Assembly (NCBI RefSeq): GCF_900492205.1
Contig: NZ_UEYQ01000011.1
Coordinates: forward strand, 1 to 64,000
DNA from: Ciceribacter sp. T2.26MG-112.2
GTDB lineage: Bacteria; Pseudomonadota; Alphaproteobacteria; Rhizobiales; Rhizobiaceae
DNA: 64,000 nt
Direction: 5' to 3'
Both the position numbers and the translations under genes were made by a program. Each line of letters starts with the position of its first letter. Within the stretch, counting starts at the first letter, position 1. Under the pieces are notes generated by a model, which saw only the letters and a list, made by a program, of their open reading frames with translations, was not told the DNA's origin and searched no databases. This document shows positions 1 to 8,134 of this stretch, one piece after another.

Positions 1-106
1 TGGAATAATCGAGCCCGAAACGCAGACCGACCTCCCGGTAGCTATGCTCGCCGCCGCCATAATATGCGACGACCTCCTGCCTGAATGTGCTGCTGTATTT
101 GGACAT
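1..106 (-). CDS. IS3-family transposase OrfA, N-terminal part (runs off window)
   Basis: Reading leftward from an ATG at 106-104, the frame gives MSKYSSTFRQEVVAYYGGG followed by EHSYREVGLRFGLDYS before the window ends. This is the N-terminal helix-turn-helix of the small IS3-family OrfA protein, closest in layout to the IS150 group: a basic start, a short spacer, then a YR..G..FG recognition helix. OrfA binds the element's terminal repeats and is normally made as an OrfAB fusion by frameshifting. The rest of OrfA and OrfB would lie outside the window. No stop or frameshift is seen in the visible 35 codons, so the element may be intact. Confidence 0.75.
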   Translation of the reverse strand, partial: MSKYSSTFRQEVVAYYGGGEHSYREVGLRFGLDYS

Positions 107-151
107 GCAAAACCCCCGAAGTTGGGTGTCCAACTTTCGGGGGTCAGTTCA
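1..151 (-). mobile_element. End of an IS3-family (IS150-like) insertion sequence
   Basis: Just upstream of the transposase start lies a terminal-repeat-like sequence, read on the minus strand from 151 as TGAACTGACCCCCGAAAG then TTGGACA. It resembles the IS150-group pattern TGxACTG..CCC...GTTGGAC. Next to it, 113-143 forms a near-perfect hairpin (CCCCCGAA-GTTGG against CCAAC-TTTCGGGGG). The outer edge is therefore placed near 151. The opposite end and any target duplication are outside the window. The element reads away from the neighbouring metF operon and stops about 136 bp before that operon's operator. Confidence 0.65.
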
Positions 152-267
152 TCGCCGGGGTTTTTTGTTGTCGCCTTGCACGTAGGGCCGGGCAACGCCG
201 CCGGGTTGCGAGCGCGTTAGTCGTGGCCCGTGATTCCACCTCAACCACTCGTTTGCGCATTTTGCCC

Positions 268-308
268 TTGCACAAGAATTTCAGTCGATATAAAGACATC
301 TTTATATC
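268..308 (+). promoter_or_regulatory. Operator/promoter of the ArsR-methyltransferase-metF operon
   Basis: A 22-bp palindrome at 287-308 has 9-bp perfect arms, GATATAAAG and CTTTATATC, around ACAT. It overlaps the probable -10 region; TTGCAC at 268-273 is a plausible -35. It ends 15 nt before the ATG at 324. ArsR proteins bind such palindromes as dimers, and SAM/SAH-responsive ArsR regulators of methionine genes are known in Proteobacteria. Autoregulation of this operon is the inference. Confidence 0.65.
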
Positions 309-323
309 TTGATTGGATGCGAC

Positions 324-1343
324 ATGGCGGCAAGCATGAAATTCGGCGTCGATGCCTTGGTGGAACTCTTGAAAGCGGCCGGCGAGCCCACGCGGCTGCG
401 CTTGCTGGCTCTGCTTTCCGCCGGCGATCTCACGGTCACCGATCTCACCGATATCCTCGGCCAGTCGCAGCCGCGCATTTCCCGTCACCTCAAGCTCTTG
501 ACCGAGGCTGGTCTCGTCGACCGCTATCAGGAGGGGGCCTGGGCCTATTTCCGGCTCAAGCAGGACGGTGATGCGGCAGCACTGGCCAATGCCCTTCTGG
601 GGGCGACCGACGTGAACGATGCGGTTCTGGTGCGCGACGGCGAACGTCTCGCGGCGGTCAAGCGGAACCGGGCCGAGCGCGCCCAGGAATATTTCAAGCT
701 CAACGCGTCCGAATGGGACGAATTGCGCCGCCTGCATGTGGATGATGGCGCAGTCGAGGCCAAGCTGCTCGAACTGATCGGCACCGATCCGGTCGATGCG
801 CTTCTCGATCTCGGCACCGGCACCGGGCGGATTCTCCAGCTCCTGCAAGACAGCTATCGCCGGGCGACCGGCATCGATGCCAGCCGCGACATGCTTGCCG
901 TGGCGCGCGCCAATCTGGACAAGGCAGGTGTCGTCAAGGCCTCGGTGCGCCATGGCGACATCCTCAACCTGCCGCTCGACGGCAATGAATACGATATCGT
1001 CATCATCCACCAGGTGCTGCACTTCTTGGTCCAGCCGGAAATGGCGCTGGCCGAGGCGAGCCGCATGCTGAAGCCGGGTGGGCGGCTGATCATCATCGAC
1101 CTCGCGCCGCATGCGCTGGAATACCTGCGGGAGGAGCATGCCCATGTGCGGCTCGGCTTTTCTCACCAGACGATGGCCGAGTGGCTGACGAAATATGGGC
1201 TGACGGTCGAAAAGTCCGTGGACCTGCCGCCGGAGAGCTCGGCAGCCAAGGGACTGACCGTCACCATCTGGCTTGCCCGACAGGGCGCCAATTCCTCCGC
1301 AACCCCCATCAACGGGTCCGCCGACCAGACCGGGAGCAGGTGA
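324..1343 (+). CDS. ArsR-family regulator fused to a SAM-dependent methyltransferase domain
   Basis: This 339-residue fusion has an ArsR winged-helix domain at about residues 10-85 (SQPRISRHLKLLTEAGL is the recognition helix) and a class I methyltransferase fold at about 145-310 with SAM motif LDLGTGTG at 161-168. It has no cluster of metal-binding cysteines, so it is not an arsenic or metal sensor. Fusions of this type next to methionine-cycle genes are the SahR/SamR kind of regulator, in which the methyltransferase domain is thought to sense SAM or SAH rather than methylate; that role is inferred here. metF follows at once (stop then ATG with no gap). The ATG at 324 is preferred; a TTG at 309 would start inside the operator edge, and an ATG at 336 is also possible. 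No strong ribosome binding site is visible. Confidence 0.85.
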   Translation: MAASMKFGVDALVELLKAAGEPTRLRLLALLSAGDLTVTDLTDILGQSQPRISRHLKLLTEAGLVDRYQEGAWAYFRLKQDGDAAALANALLGATDVNDAVLVRDGERLAAVKRNRAERAQEYFKLNASEWDELRRLHVDDGAVEAKLLELIGTDPVDALLDLGTGTGRILQLLQDSYRRATGIDASRDMLAVARANLDKAGVVKASVRHGDILNLPLDGNEYDIVIIHQVLHFLVQPEMALAEASRMLKPGGRLIIIDLAPHALEYLREEHAHVRLGFSHQTMAEWLTKYGLTVEKSVDLPPESSAAKGLTVTIWLARQGANSSATPINGSADQTGSR

Positions 1344-2261
1344 ATGGCTATCAAGCATGATCGTAACGTCCCGACCGCCCAGCGCCTGCGCTACTCGTTC
1401 GAGTTCTTCCCGCCGAAGTCGGAGGACATGGCCGACCAGTTGTGGAAGACGGTGGACGAGCTTTGCCTCTGGGACCCCGACTTCGTCTCCGTGACCTACG
1501 GCGCGGGCGGCACGACGCGCGAGCCGACGCTTTCGACCGTCAGGCGGCTGATCGCCGAGACACCGCTTCGTACCGCCTCGCACCTGACCTGCGTCGGAGC
1601 GACGAAGGAGGAGGTGCATCAGGTCGTCGAGCAGTTCCGAGCCGTCGGCGTGAATCATTTCGTGGCACTTCGCGGCGATCCGCAGGACGGCATGGGTACG
1701 GCCTACCAGCCGCATCCGGGCGGCTATGCCAATGCCGCCGAACTGGTCGCCGGTTTGCGTGAGCTGGGTGATTTCGAGATCTCGGTATCGGCCTATCCGG
1801 AAAAACACCCGGAAAGCCCGGACGAGGCAGCCGACATCGACATGTTGAAGCGCAAGGTGGACAATGGCGCCTGCCGCGCGCTGACCCAGTTCTTTTTCGA
1901 TAACGATGTTTTCGAGCGCTATCTCGAGCGGGTGAGGGCGGCTGGGATATCGATCCCGATCGTTCCGGGCATCATGCCGATCCAGAATCTCAACCAGTTG
2001 AAGCGTTTCGCCTCGATGTGCGGCGCGACCATTCCGGCCTTCCTGGACAAGCGTTTCGCCGGTCTCGACGAGCAACCGCAGGCGCGGGCCGAGGTTGCAG
2101 CCGAGGTCGCGGCCGAGCAGATTGCCGATCTGTCGTCGCGTGGCATCGCCGATTTTCATCTTTACACGATGAACCGCTCGGCTCTGGTCAATGCGACGCT
2201 TCGCAATCTCGGCCTCGAGCCGAAAGGCCGGCGGAGCGAAGGAACGGGTGCCGCCGCCTGA
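1344..2261 (+). CDS. metF: Methylenetetrahydrofolate reductase MetF
   Basis: MetF reduces 5,10-methylene-THF to 5-methyl-THF with FAD and NAD(P)H, giving the methyl donor for methionine synthase. The 305-residue protein has the usual bacterial length. Visible family motifs are SFEFFPPK at 18-25 (the Glu at 20 is the catalytic acid), SVTYGAGG, LRGDP (flavin contact), AYPEKHPE, QFFFDN, PGIMPI and a C-terminal FHLYTMNR. The ATG abuts the TGA of the upstream regulator and is preceded by GGGAGCAGG within that gene, so the two are translationally coupled. Control by the upstream palindrome would couple 5-methyl-THF production to SAM/SAH status. A terminator follows 25 bp after the stop. Confidence 0.95.
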   Translation: MAIKHDRNVPTAQRLRYSFEFFPPKSEDMADQLWKTVDELCLWDPDFVSVTYGAGGTTREPTLSTVRRLIAETPLRTASHLTCVGATKEEVHQVVEQFRAVGVNHFVALRGDPQDGMGTAYQPHPGGYANAAELVAGLRELGDFEISVSAYPEKHPESPDEAADIDMLKRKVDNGACRALTQFFFDNDVFERYLERVRAAGISIPIVPGIMPIQNLNQLKRFASMCGATIPAFLDKRFAGLDEQPQARAEVAAEVAAEQIADLSSRGIADFHLYTMNRSALVNATLRNLGLEPKGRRSEGTGAAA

Positions 2262-2286
2262 AGGGCGGTCATCGGTGGCCAAAGAA

Positions 2287-2324
2287 AAAGGCGCATCTCC
2301 GAATGGATGATGCGCCTTTCTTTG
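2287..2324 (+). terminator. Intrinsic terminator after metF
   Basis: AAAGGCGCATC (2287-2297) pairs perfectly with GATGCGCCTTT (2309-2319), followed by CTTTG. The A-rich left side makes it usable from the opposite strand too, where the small gene at 2404-2481 points toward it. Confidence 0.8.
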
Positions 2325-2403
2325 TGAAACTGGAAAGCTCTACCGGCTTGTTTCGGGCCTGACCGCTGAGGGTTCCTTCGAGGCCTTGTTCAACTCATGT
2401 GGT

Positions 2404-2481
2404 TCAGATGAACAGCATTGTGGCAATGAACACAAACGCCGCACCGACGATCAGGACATTGAGAGAGTTCGTAAGTCCCAT
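2404..2481 (-). CDS. 25-residue single-pass membrane peptide
   Basis: A 26-codon frame reads MGLTNSLNVLIVGAAFVFI then ATMLFI and a TGA stop. An almost perfect Shine-Dalgarno sequence, AAGGAGG, lies 5 nt before the ATG (minus strand, 2493-2487). Residues 7-25 are one hydrophobic helix; the N-terminus is polar and uncharged. TATTAT about 30 nt further upstream could be its -10. It stands alone between metF (convergent) and a DMT permease. No function can be assigned. The ribosome binding site, the lack of charged residues in the helix, and termination right after the membrane segment are what support a real gene; proteins this small are usually missed by gene finders. Confidence 0.6.
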   Translation of the reverse strand: MGLTNSLNVLIVGAAFVFIATMLFI

Positions 2482-2713
2482 GTCTGCCTCCTTGTGTTGA
2501 CCGTTAGATAATATGTCGGATTTGTGTCGCAAGGAAAGCGATTAATGTGCTGCAGTGCCGTCGAAGACGGTGGAAAACTAGTCGCACCCCCGCGCAGTTG
2601 TAGAAAATTCAACCGCTTGGCGCATTTCAGCGTTTGTTAATGTTGCTTAACAAGCGTGATCGGCAGGGCGGGCGACCGCCTCCAATGGGCACACTGGCCC
2701 GCTGCGATCGCCT

Positions 2714-3631
2714 CTATGCTGCGCTGCGGTAGAATACCGGCAGGCGACCGTCGAGGACCAAAAGGGCGATGCCGATCAGCAGCATGCCGACCAGATCCAG
2801 AACCTGAAGAGTTTCGCCGAGGAACAGCGCGCCAAGCAGAATCGCACTCGGCGGCACCAGCAGCGTGACCAGCGAGGCATTGGTGGCGCCGGCCTGCGCC
2901 ATGATGCGGAAGAAGAGAATATAGCCAAAGGCGGTCGAGATCAGCGCGAGCGCGAGGATCGCGGCTGCGGCTTCGAGCGGGGGAAAGGGAATCTGCCAGG
3001 AGTGGTCCACCAGAAGCGCGGTCGGCAGCATGATCAGCGAGGACGCTGTCAACTGGCCGGTAGCGGTGACGGGTGCTGGAAGGTCGCGGAAGCGTTTGCC
3101 GTAGGTCGCGGCAAAGCCATAGGAGATCGCCGCGCCGATAGGCAGCAGGACGGCCCAGAGCGGGATGTCGCTGGCGTTCAGCGCACTCGGGCCGATCAGC
3201 ACCGCGGTGCCGGCAAGTCCCAGCAGCGTGCCGGCGAGCTTGGCGGACGAGAGCTTCTCGTCCGACGTCAGGCGGTTGGCAATCAGCATGGTCCAGATCG
3301 GTGTCGTGGCGTTGAGAATGGCGGCAAGCCCTGCGCCGATTTCCGTCTGGCCGAAGAGAATCAGCGTGTGCGGGATCGCGTTGTTGATCAGGCCGAGCAG
3401 CAGGAAGGCCGGCCAGCGTTGCCATAGCGACCGGTAGAGGTCCATGCGGCCATGCAGGTAGACATGCAGTGCCACAGCGGCGATCGACAGACGCAGGAAG
3501 GCGAGCGTCACGGGTGGCACATAGGGCACGGCCACCCGGCCGAAGAAGAATGAACCGCCCCAGATCAGCCCGAGCAGGGCGAGCAGCGACCAGGTGGTGG
3601 CATTGAGGCGTGGCGGTGTTACGGCGGACAT
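2714..3631 (-). CDS. DMT-superfamily permease (EamA/RhaT type)
   Basis: A 305-residue, almost entirely hydrophobic protein with about ten membrane helices arranged as two EamA repeats (roughly residues 10-145 and 160-295). Typical marks are LIWGGSFFFGRVAV in helix 1, the LNATTPIWTMLIA segment near the end of repeat 1, and LVTLLVPPSAILLGALFLGE in repeat 2. EamA proteins export or import amino acids, purines or other metabolites; the substrate cannot be told from sequence. The ATG at 3631 follows GGAGCC; an upstream in-frame extension of 87 codons is hydrophilic, low complexity and rejected. It is a single gene, divided from the next minus-strand gene by a hairpin at 3820-3845. Confidence 0.85.
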   Translation of the reverse strand: MSAVTPPRLNATTWSLLALLGLIWGGSFFFGRVAVPYVPPVTLAFLRLSIAAVALHVYLHGRMDLYRSLWQRWPAFLLLGLINNAIPHTLILFGQTEIGAGLAAILNATTPIWTMLIANRLTSDEKLSSAKLAGTLLGLAGTAVLIGPSALNASDIPLWAVLLPIGAAISYGFAATYGKRFRDLPAPVTATGQLTASSLIMLPTALLVDHSWQIPFPPLEAAAAILALALISTAFGYILFFRIMAQAGATNASLVTLLVPPSAILLGALFLGETLQVLDLVGMLLIGIALLVLDGRLPVFYRSAA

Positions 3632-3819
3632 TTTGGCTCCATGAAACTCTCTGGAGCGAGGTTTAGGCGAAGGGCGCTTCTCGGGCCACCCGAAACATGT
3701 CGCCTGCCGGCGATCTTCGTGAGGCGGGCTTTGTCGGCCGTGTTGCCCCAAAGCTTGCGTCGATCGCGCCCGAGAAGAACCTTCCGCCGGCCGCGATGGA
3801 TCGCCACGGTGCAAGAATC

Positions 3820-3845
3820 GGGCGGCGCAAGTGCTTGTGCCGCCC
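3820..3845 (-). terminator. Hairpin terminator after the MltB-like gene
   Basis: GGGCGGCGCAAG pairs with CTTGTGCCGCCC around a two-base loop centre. It lies 9 nt beyond the stop of the minus-strand gene ending at 3855. The tail on that strand is CGATTCTTGC, so the U-tract is weak. Confidence 0.6.
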
Positions 3846-3854
3846 GTGACCTTG

Positions 3855-5039
3855 TCAAAGGGCGGCGAGCAGGGCCGGGGTCGCCCAGCCATCCGCCGGC
3901 ATGCCGAGGCGCTGCTGTTCCTTCTGGATGGCGATGCGGGTGCCGGAGCCGAGGATGCCGTCGATCTTGCCGACGTCGTGGCCCATTGCCTGCAGCTTGG
4001 TCTGCAGCGCCTTCATCTCGGCATCGGCGAGTCCCGGTTCGGGATTGCCCTTCTGATAGGGCTCGGCCCCCATCAGCCGGGTGGCGAAATAGGCGGCCGA
4101 GGTCGTGTAGATGAACGACTGATTCCATTCGAGATAGATGTTGAAGTTGGGATAGGTGATGAAGGCCGGTCCCTTGCGGCCCTGCGGCAGGACGATCGAC
4201 GCCGGCAGCGCGCTTGAGGCGGTGTTGCCGTCGCGCGGCTTGACGCCGAGTGCGAACCAGTCGCCCGCCGTCATGCTGCTGCCGAAGCCGGTCTTCTCCC
4301 AGGGCAGGTTGTCGGGTACCACGACTTCCTGGATCCATGGCTCGCCCCGGCGAAAGCCGAGATGCTCGATGAATTTGGCGGCCGTCAGGATGGCATCCGG
4401 CGAGCTCTTCTTGACGTTTACATGGCCGTCGCCGTCCCCGTCGACGCCGAAGGCGACGATGTCCTTCGGCAGCATCTGCACCTGGCCGATCTCGCCGGCC
4501 CAGGCGCCGGTATTGGTGGCCGGGTCGAGGTCGCCGTGCTGGACCATGGTGATGAGGTTCAGGAGTTGCGGGCGGAACAGTTCCGGGCGGCGGCAGTCAT
4601 GGGCGAGCGTGAGGAGCGCGTTGCGGGTGTTGAAATCGCCCTGGACGGCGCCGAAATCGGTCTCCATCGCCCAGAAGGCGGCGATTACGCCCGCCGGAAC
4701 GCCGTATTCCTGTTCGGCACGGCCGAAGACTTCGGCATATTGCTTGATCTTCTGGCGGCCGATGTCGAGCCGCGACTGGCTGACGGTGCGCTGCGAGAAT
4801 TCGAGGAAGGTCTGCTTGAACACGCCTTGCGAACGGTCGCGCGACAGCACCTTCTGGTCGATCTTCGCGCCGGCAAGTGCTGCATTGGCGGCCTCGGGAG
4901 ATGCACCCGCGGCGATCGCCTCGGCCTTCACGCCGTCGAGGAATACGCCAAGGTCACCGCCGCATTGCTGGGCTGCGGCAAAGGAAGTCGTGGCGAGAAG
5001 GGCGGTCAGGGCAAGAGCGAGGCGGGAGGCGGTCTTCAT
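3855..5039 (-). CDS. Lytic murein transglycosylase, MltB/SLT_2 family with peptidoglycan-binding domain
   Basis: This enzyme cleaves the MurNAc-GlcNAc bond of peptidoglycan to leave 1,6-anhydro ends. The 394-residue precursor has a signal peptide (residues 1-23, MKTASRLALALTALLATTSF then AAA) with no lipobox, so it is periplasmic. The SLT_2 catalytic domain covers about 30-325; Glu126 in AFWAMETDFG matches the MltB catalytic Glu, followed by GEIGQVQMLPKD. A PG_binding_1 domain occupies about 335-394 (LQAMGHDVGKIDGILGSGT). The ATG at 5039 follows AAGGATGA; an upstream in-frame ATG would bury the signal peptide and is rejected. It lies beside a GH25 lysozyme on the same strand, 219 bp apart. 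Confidence 0.92.
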   Translation of the reverse strand: MKTASRLALALTALLATTSFAAAQQCGGDLGVFLDGVKAEAIAAGASPEAANAALAGAKIDQKVLSRDRSQGVFKQTFLEFSQRTVSQSRLDIGRQKIKQYAEVFGRAEQEYGVPAGVIAAFWAMETDFGAVQGDFNTRNALLTLAHDCRRPELFRPQLLNLITMVQHGDLDPATNTGAWAGEIGQVQMLPKDIVAFGVDGDGDGHVNVKKSSPDAILTAAKFIEHLGFRRGEPWIQEVVVPDNLPWEKTGFGSSMTAGDWFALGVKPRDGNTASSALPASIVLPQGRKGPAFITYPNFNIYLEWNQSFIYTTSAAYFATRLMGAEPYQKGNPEPGLADAEMKALQTKLQAMGHDVGKIDGILGSGTRIAIQKEQQRLGMPADGWATPALLAAL

Positions 5040-5258
5040 GGGGTCATCCTTGCGGTTCTGGCGGTGATTTGGCGCTGCGGCTGGAGGAAACACCCCGGCC
5101 ATGACGGCGCCGTGAATGGTTTGACGGAATCAGTACGATCGCAAACGGCGACCGGCGGATCGTTCGGGTAGCGATATCGGCCGACTTTTTGACCAAAGCG
5201 AGATCGTCGCGCGAAAACCGCGGTGTACGCGGCATTTTTCGCGCCCCGATCGCGTCGG

Positions 5259-6044
5259 TCAGCGGTTCGACACGGCCGCCACCCAGTTCTTCCAGTTTTT
5301 CTCGGTGCCGGCGAAGACGTTGATGTCGGTGTCGCCCTTGATGCCCGGGACGACACCGGTCGACGTATACTGCCAGAAGGCCCAGCGCCGCGCCGGATAG
5401 ATTTCTTCCGGATGCTGGGCCACTGCCCGAACCCAGAAGTGATGATCCTGGAAGGCACCCTCGAGATTGTCGCGGTGGAAGTCGACCGAGGTGTAGATGA
5501 TCGGCCGCTTGCCGTAGTGTGCCTCGATACGGTCCATGAAGCGTTTCATCGCGGCCCTGACGGTCGCCTGATCCGGGCGCAAGGTGCAGGTGGGCGAGGT
5601 GGGATTCCACTCGACGTCGAGCACCGGCGGCAGGTGCATCGACGCCTTCGGTACGTTGCGGATGAACCAGTCGGCCTGTTCGTCGGCCGTCGAGCAGAAA
5701 TAGTAGAAGTGATAGGGTGCATGCGGAAGGCCGGCGGCGGCGGCCTTGCGCCAATATTCATCGAAGCGCGAATCGATCCTGTCCTTGCCCTCGGTCGCCT
5801 TGATGAAGACGAAGGAAACCCCGGATTTCTTCACCTTCACCCAGTCGACATCGCCGTTCCACTTCGAGACGTCGATGCCGTGCACCTTGTGGTGATGAGG
5901 CGTCTTGTCGCCGAAATCCTGCGGGTCCTTGTCCGCAAAGCGCGGAGCCTGGACCGACGCGGTTTCCATCAGGTCATAGCTGGCGGAGGTGCAGCCGCTG
6001 ACGGCGAGCGCGATCGGCAGGAGGGCAGGGAGAAGCCACCGCAT
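5259..6044 (-). CDS. GH25 family lysozyme-like lipoprotein
   Basis: GH25 muramidases hydrolyse the MurNAc-GlcNAc bond with net retention. The 261-residue precursor has a lipoprotein signal (MRWLLPALLPIALAVSGCTS; lipobox Cys18), so it should be anchored to a membrane on the periplasmic side. The catalytic barrel starts with HGIDVSKWNG (Asp58) and contains LDVEWN (Asp143, Glu145), the acidic residues expected in the family; FVFIKATEG and FWQYTSTG are further signatures. The ATG at 6044 is chosen because it places the lipobox correctly. GH25 genes are often from phage, but base composition and context here look chromosomal. With the adjacent MltB-like gene it forms a small wall-hydrolase group. 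Confidence 0.9.
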   Translation of the reverse strand: MRWLLPALLPIALAVSGCTSASYDLMETASVQAPRFADKDPQDFGDKTPHHHKVHGIDVSKWNGDVDWVKVKKSGVSFVFIKATEGKDRIDSRFDEYWRKAAAAGLPHAPYHFYYFCSTADEQADWFIRNVPKASMHLPPVLDVEWNPTSPTCTLRPDQATVRAAMKRFMDRIEAHYGKRPIIYTSVDFHRDNLEGAFQDHHFWVRAVAQHPEEIYPARRWAFWQYTSTGVVPGIKGDTDINVFAGTEKNWKNWVAAVSNR

Positions 6045-6175
6045 GGAACATCCATTCTCGATTTCGAAGTCATGCCCCTCATGCGACGCGCGCATGCGAT
6101 CGGAAGGGAGCCGACGCATCCCTTCTCTTTCATCATCCTTAAATATCCGTGATTTTCAACTGGCCTGTTGGCAAT

Positions 6176-6841
6176 TCAGGTGCGAATGACAGCATGCCAG
6201 GCGTAGCCGCGACCGATCGGCTCGAATTCCAGCCGTCCATTCACCGATTCTGCCCTGGCCGCCAGAACCTGTCGAAGCGTCGCGCGCGGGGTCACATGGA
6301 AACGGGCGAGCCAGCCCTGCAGCATCCGCTTGAACCAGAGGGGAAGCCGTTCCTGCTGACCGAAATCGACGACGTGCAGCGATCCGCCGGGCTTGAGTGC
6401 CGCAAGCGATGCGTCGATCGCCTTCTCCCAGTCGGGTATCATCGACAGGGCGTAGGAGATCATGATCCGGTCGAAGCCCTCGACCGCAAAGACGCTCGGG
6501 GTGAAGGCCGTGGCATCCGCCACCTCGAGCTTCGGCATGACCGGCTTGCCGCGAAAATTGGCCTTGGCCGAGACCAGCATTTCGGCGGAAATATCGAGCC
6601 CATAGAGCCGGGCCGTCGGATAGATGTGGTGAGCCAGCAGGAGGTTGCGGCCCGTTCCGCAGCCGACTTCCAGAAGCGTGCCGTCACGCGGCACGTCGAG
6701 ACGGCCGATCATCCGGTCGCGGCCGAGGAGATAGTATTTGCGCGTCAGATCGTAGATGTGCCGCTGGTAACGATACATTCCGTCCATGCGCTCGGCATGC
6801 TCGGTGTCGATGACGGGTGCGACGGTCGGCTCGACGGCCAT
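6176..6841 (-). CDS. btaB: BtaB, N-methyltransferase of betaine lipid (DGTS) synthesis
   Basis: BtaB adds three methyl groups from SAM to diacylglyceryl homoserine, giving the phosphorus-free membrane lipid DGTS. The 221-residue protein is a class I methyltransferase with SAM motif LLEVGCGTGRN at 56-66, a GLDIS acidic loop, and ISYALSMIPDWEKAI in the position of motif IV. Its identity rests mainly on the partner gene: the ATG at 6841 overlaps the stop of btaA in a TGATG junction, the usual btaA-btaB arrangement. The N-terminus MDGMYRYQRHIYDLTRKYYL is typical of bacterial BtaB. Alone it could be taken for a generic phospholipid or ubiquinone methyltransferase. Confidence 0.9.
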   Translation of the reverse strand: MAVEPTVAPVIDTEHAERMDGMYRYQRHIYDLTRKYYLLGRDRMIGRLDVPRDGTLLEVGCGTGRNLLLAHHIYPTARLYGLDISAEMLVSAKANFRGKPVMPKLEVADATAFTPSVFAVEGFDRIMISYALSMIPDWEKAIDASLAALKPGGSLHVVDFGQQERLPLWFKRMLQGWLARFHVTPRATLRQVLAARAESVNGRLEFEPIGRGYAWHAVIRT

Positions 6842-8088
6842 CAGGCCGTCCTCTCGTAGATATGGAAGCCGCCGTAGATCGCCGACCGGTCCTGCTTGTT
6901 CAGTTCCTGCGACCGTTCCGCGTGATAGGTCCAGCGGCCGAGCAGGCCGTCGGCCAAGCGCCCGTCGAGCACGCTCTTTTCGGCCGCGGTGCGGAAGATG
7001 ACGCGGGCACCCGGGGCGGCGGTGCGGGTGATCTCGGTCCACAGGTCGGCGAGCTGGTCGTCGTTCATCCAGTCCTGGGCGTCGAGCAGGATGTAGCGGT
7101 CGACGCTGCCAGCCGGCTTCGAGGTCAAGAGTTCGGTGAAGCTGGCATGATGAACCGTGACACGCTGCGCATTGGCACGGATCGCCGGGTAGTTCTGCGG
7201 CTGGAGATAGGTCGGCAGCACGCCTTCGTGCGGCTTCGGATAGCGCCGGGCAAAGGCCTGCCAGGCGAAGTAATTGTCCTTCATCGGGAAGTGACAGGTG
7301 AGTTTTTCCAGCCTGTGGCGCAGAACCGGGGCGATCGTGCCGCCTTCCGAAAGGCTGGCGAGCTCGTCATATTGCTGCGGCGGAATGCCGAGGCCGAAGA
7401 GCGAGCTCTTGCGGCTCGTCATCCAGCGGATCAGCGGCTTCTCGAACAAGGGAGCGATGCGGTCGTCGAAGAACTGGCGCTGCTCGCGCAGCGATTTGGT
7501 CCTGGTGATTTCGGTGAGGTCGACGCCGTGCAGCCGTGCCACGAGGTGTCCCGCGCCGATGAATCGGCCGAGCAGGCCAGTGCGACAGAAATTGCGGTCG
7601 AAGGCGGCGATCCGGCGCTTGCCGTCGAGGCCACGCCGGTTCCAGTAGGATCGCGTCCAGTCATCGAGATTGGGGGCGATGTAGCGGTCGAAGTTGCGGC
7701 TGTTGGTGCGGTTCTGCTCGCAGGCGAACTGGCGCACCACGGTCTCGTGGTCCGGCAGGTGGCGGAACGCGGCAAGCTTCAGACGGTTCAACGCCACATG
7801 GTTCGGATTGAGATCGACGACGTCGATGCGGGAGGGGTGGCGCGACAGGTAGGCGAGCATGTTGCAGCCGCCTGAACCGATCGTCACGATCGAATGGCCC
7901 TCGGCAAGCTCCATGGCCTCCATGTCGACCTCCGGATCCTCCCAGATCTGGGCATAGACCAGACCGGAGAACAGTAGCTCGAACAGCCGTTCCGAAAGGC
8001 CGTCGCGGCTCAGCGGCTGGTGCTGGAGAAGAGCGTTCTTCAGCTTGTGGTTCTTGCGAAAGCCGGCATCGGGCGCAACATCGGTCAT
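6841..8088 (-). CDS. btaA: BtaA, SAM:diacylglycerol 3-amino-3-carboxypropyltransferase
   Basis: BtaA transfers the 3-amino-3-carboxypropyl group of SAM to diacylglycerol, the first step of betaine lipid (DGTS) formation that replaces phospholipids in phosphate-starved rhizobia. The 415-residue protein (DUF3419 family) has the characteristic LVYAQIWEDPEVDMEAMEL segment at about 43-61, a SAM-binding VTIGSGGCNMLAYL at 68-81 and VDLNPNHVALNRLK. It has no signal peptide, as expected for a cytoplasmic membrane-associated enzyme. It is the first gene of a two-gene operon with btaB. A possible Pho box lies 47 nt upstream. The ribosome binding site is weak. Confidence 0.95.
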   Translation of the reverse strand: MTDVAPDAGFRKNHKLKNALLQHQPLSRDGLSERLFELLFSGLVYAQIWEDPEVDMEAMELAEGHSIVTIGSGGCNMLAYLSRHPSRIDVVDLNPNHVALNRLKLAAFRHLPDHETVVRQFACEQNRTNSRNFDRYIAPNLDDWTRSYWNRRGLDGKRRIAAFDRNFCRTGLLGRFIGAGHLVARLHGVDLTEITRTKSLREQRQFFDDRIAPLFEKPLIRWMTSRKSSLFGLGIPPQQYDELASLSEGGTIAPVLRHRLEKLTCHFPMKDNYFAWQAFARRYPKPHEGVLPTYLQPQNYPAIRANAQRVTVHHASFTELLTSKPAGSVDRYILLDAQDWMNDDQLADLWTEITRTAAPGARVIFRTAAEKSVLDGRLADGLLGRWTYHAERSQELNKQDRSAIYGGFHIYERTA

Positions 8089-8134
8089 CTTTGTCAGCCA
8101 TCCATTGAACGTTGATGGCGTTTAGCCGCGCACT

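Noticed and set aside
144..2282. A 712-codon open frame on the minus strand across the ArsR-methyltransferase gene and metF
   Set aside because: It is antisense to two clear gene families, has no start context or domain, and such long frames arise from GC-rich third positions.
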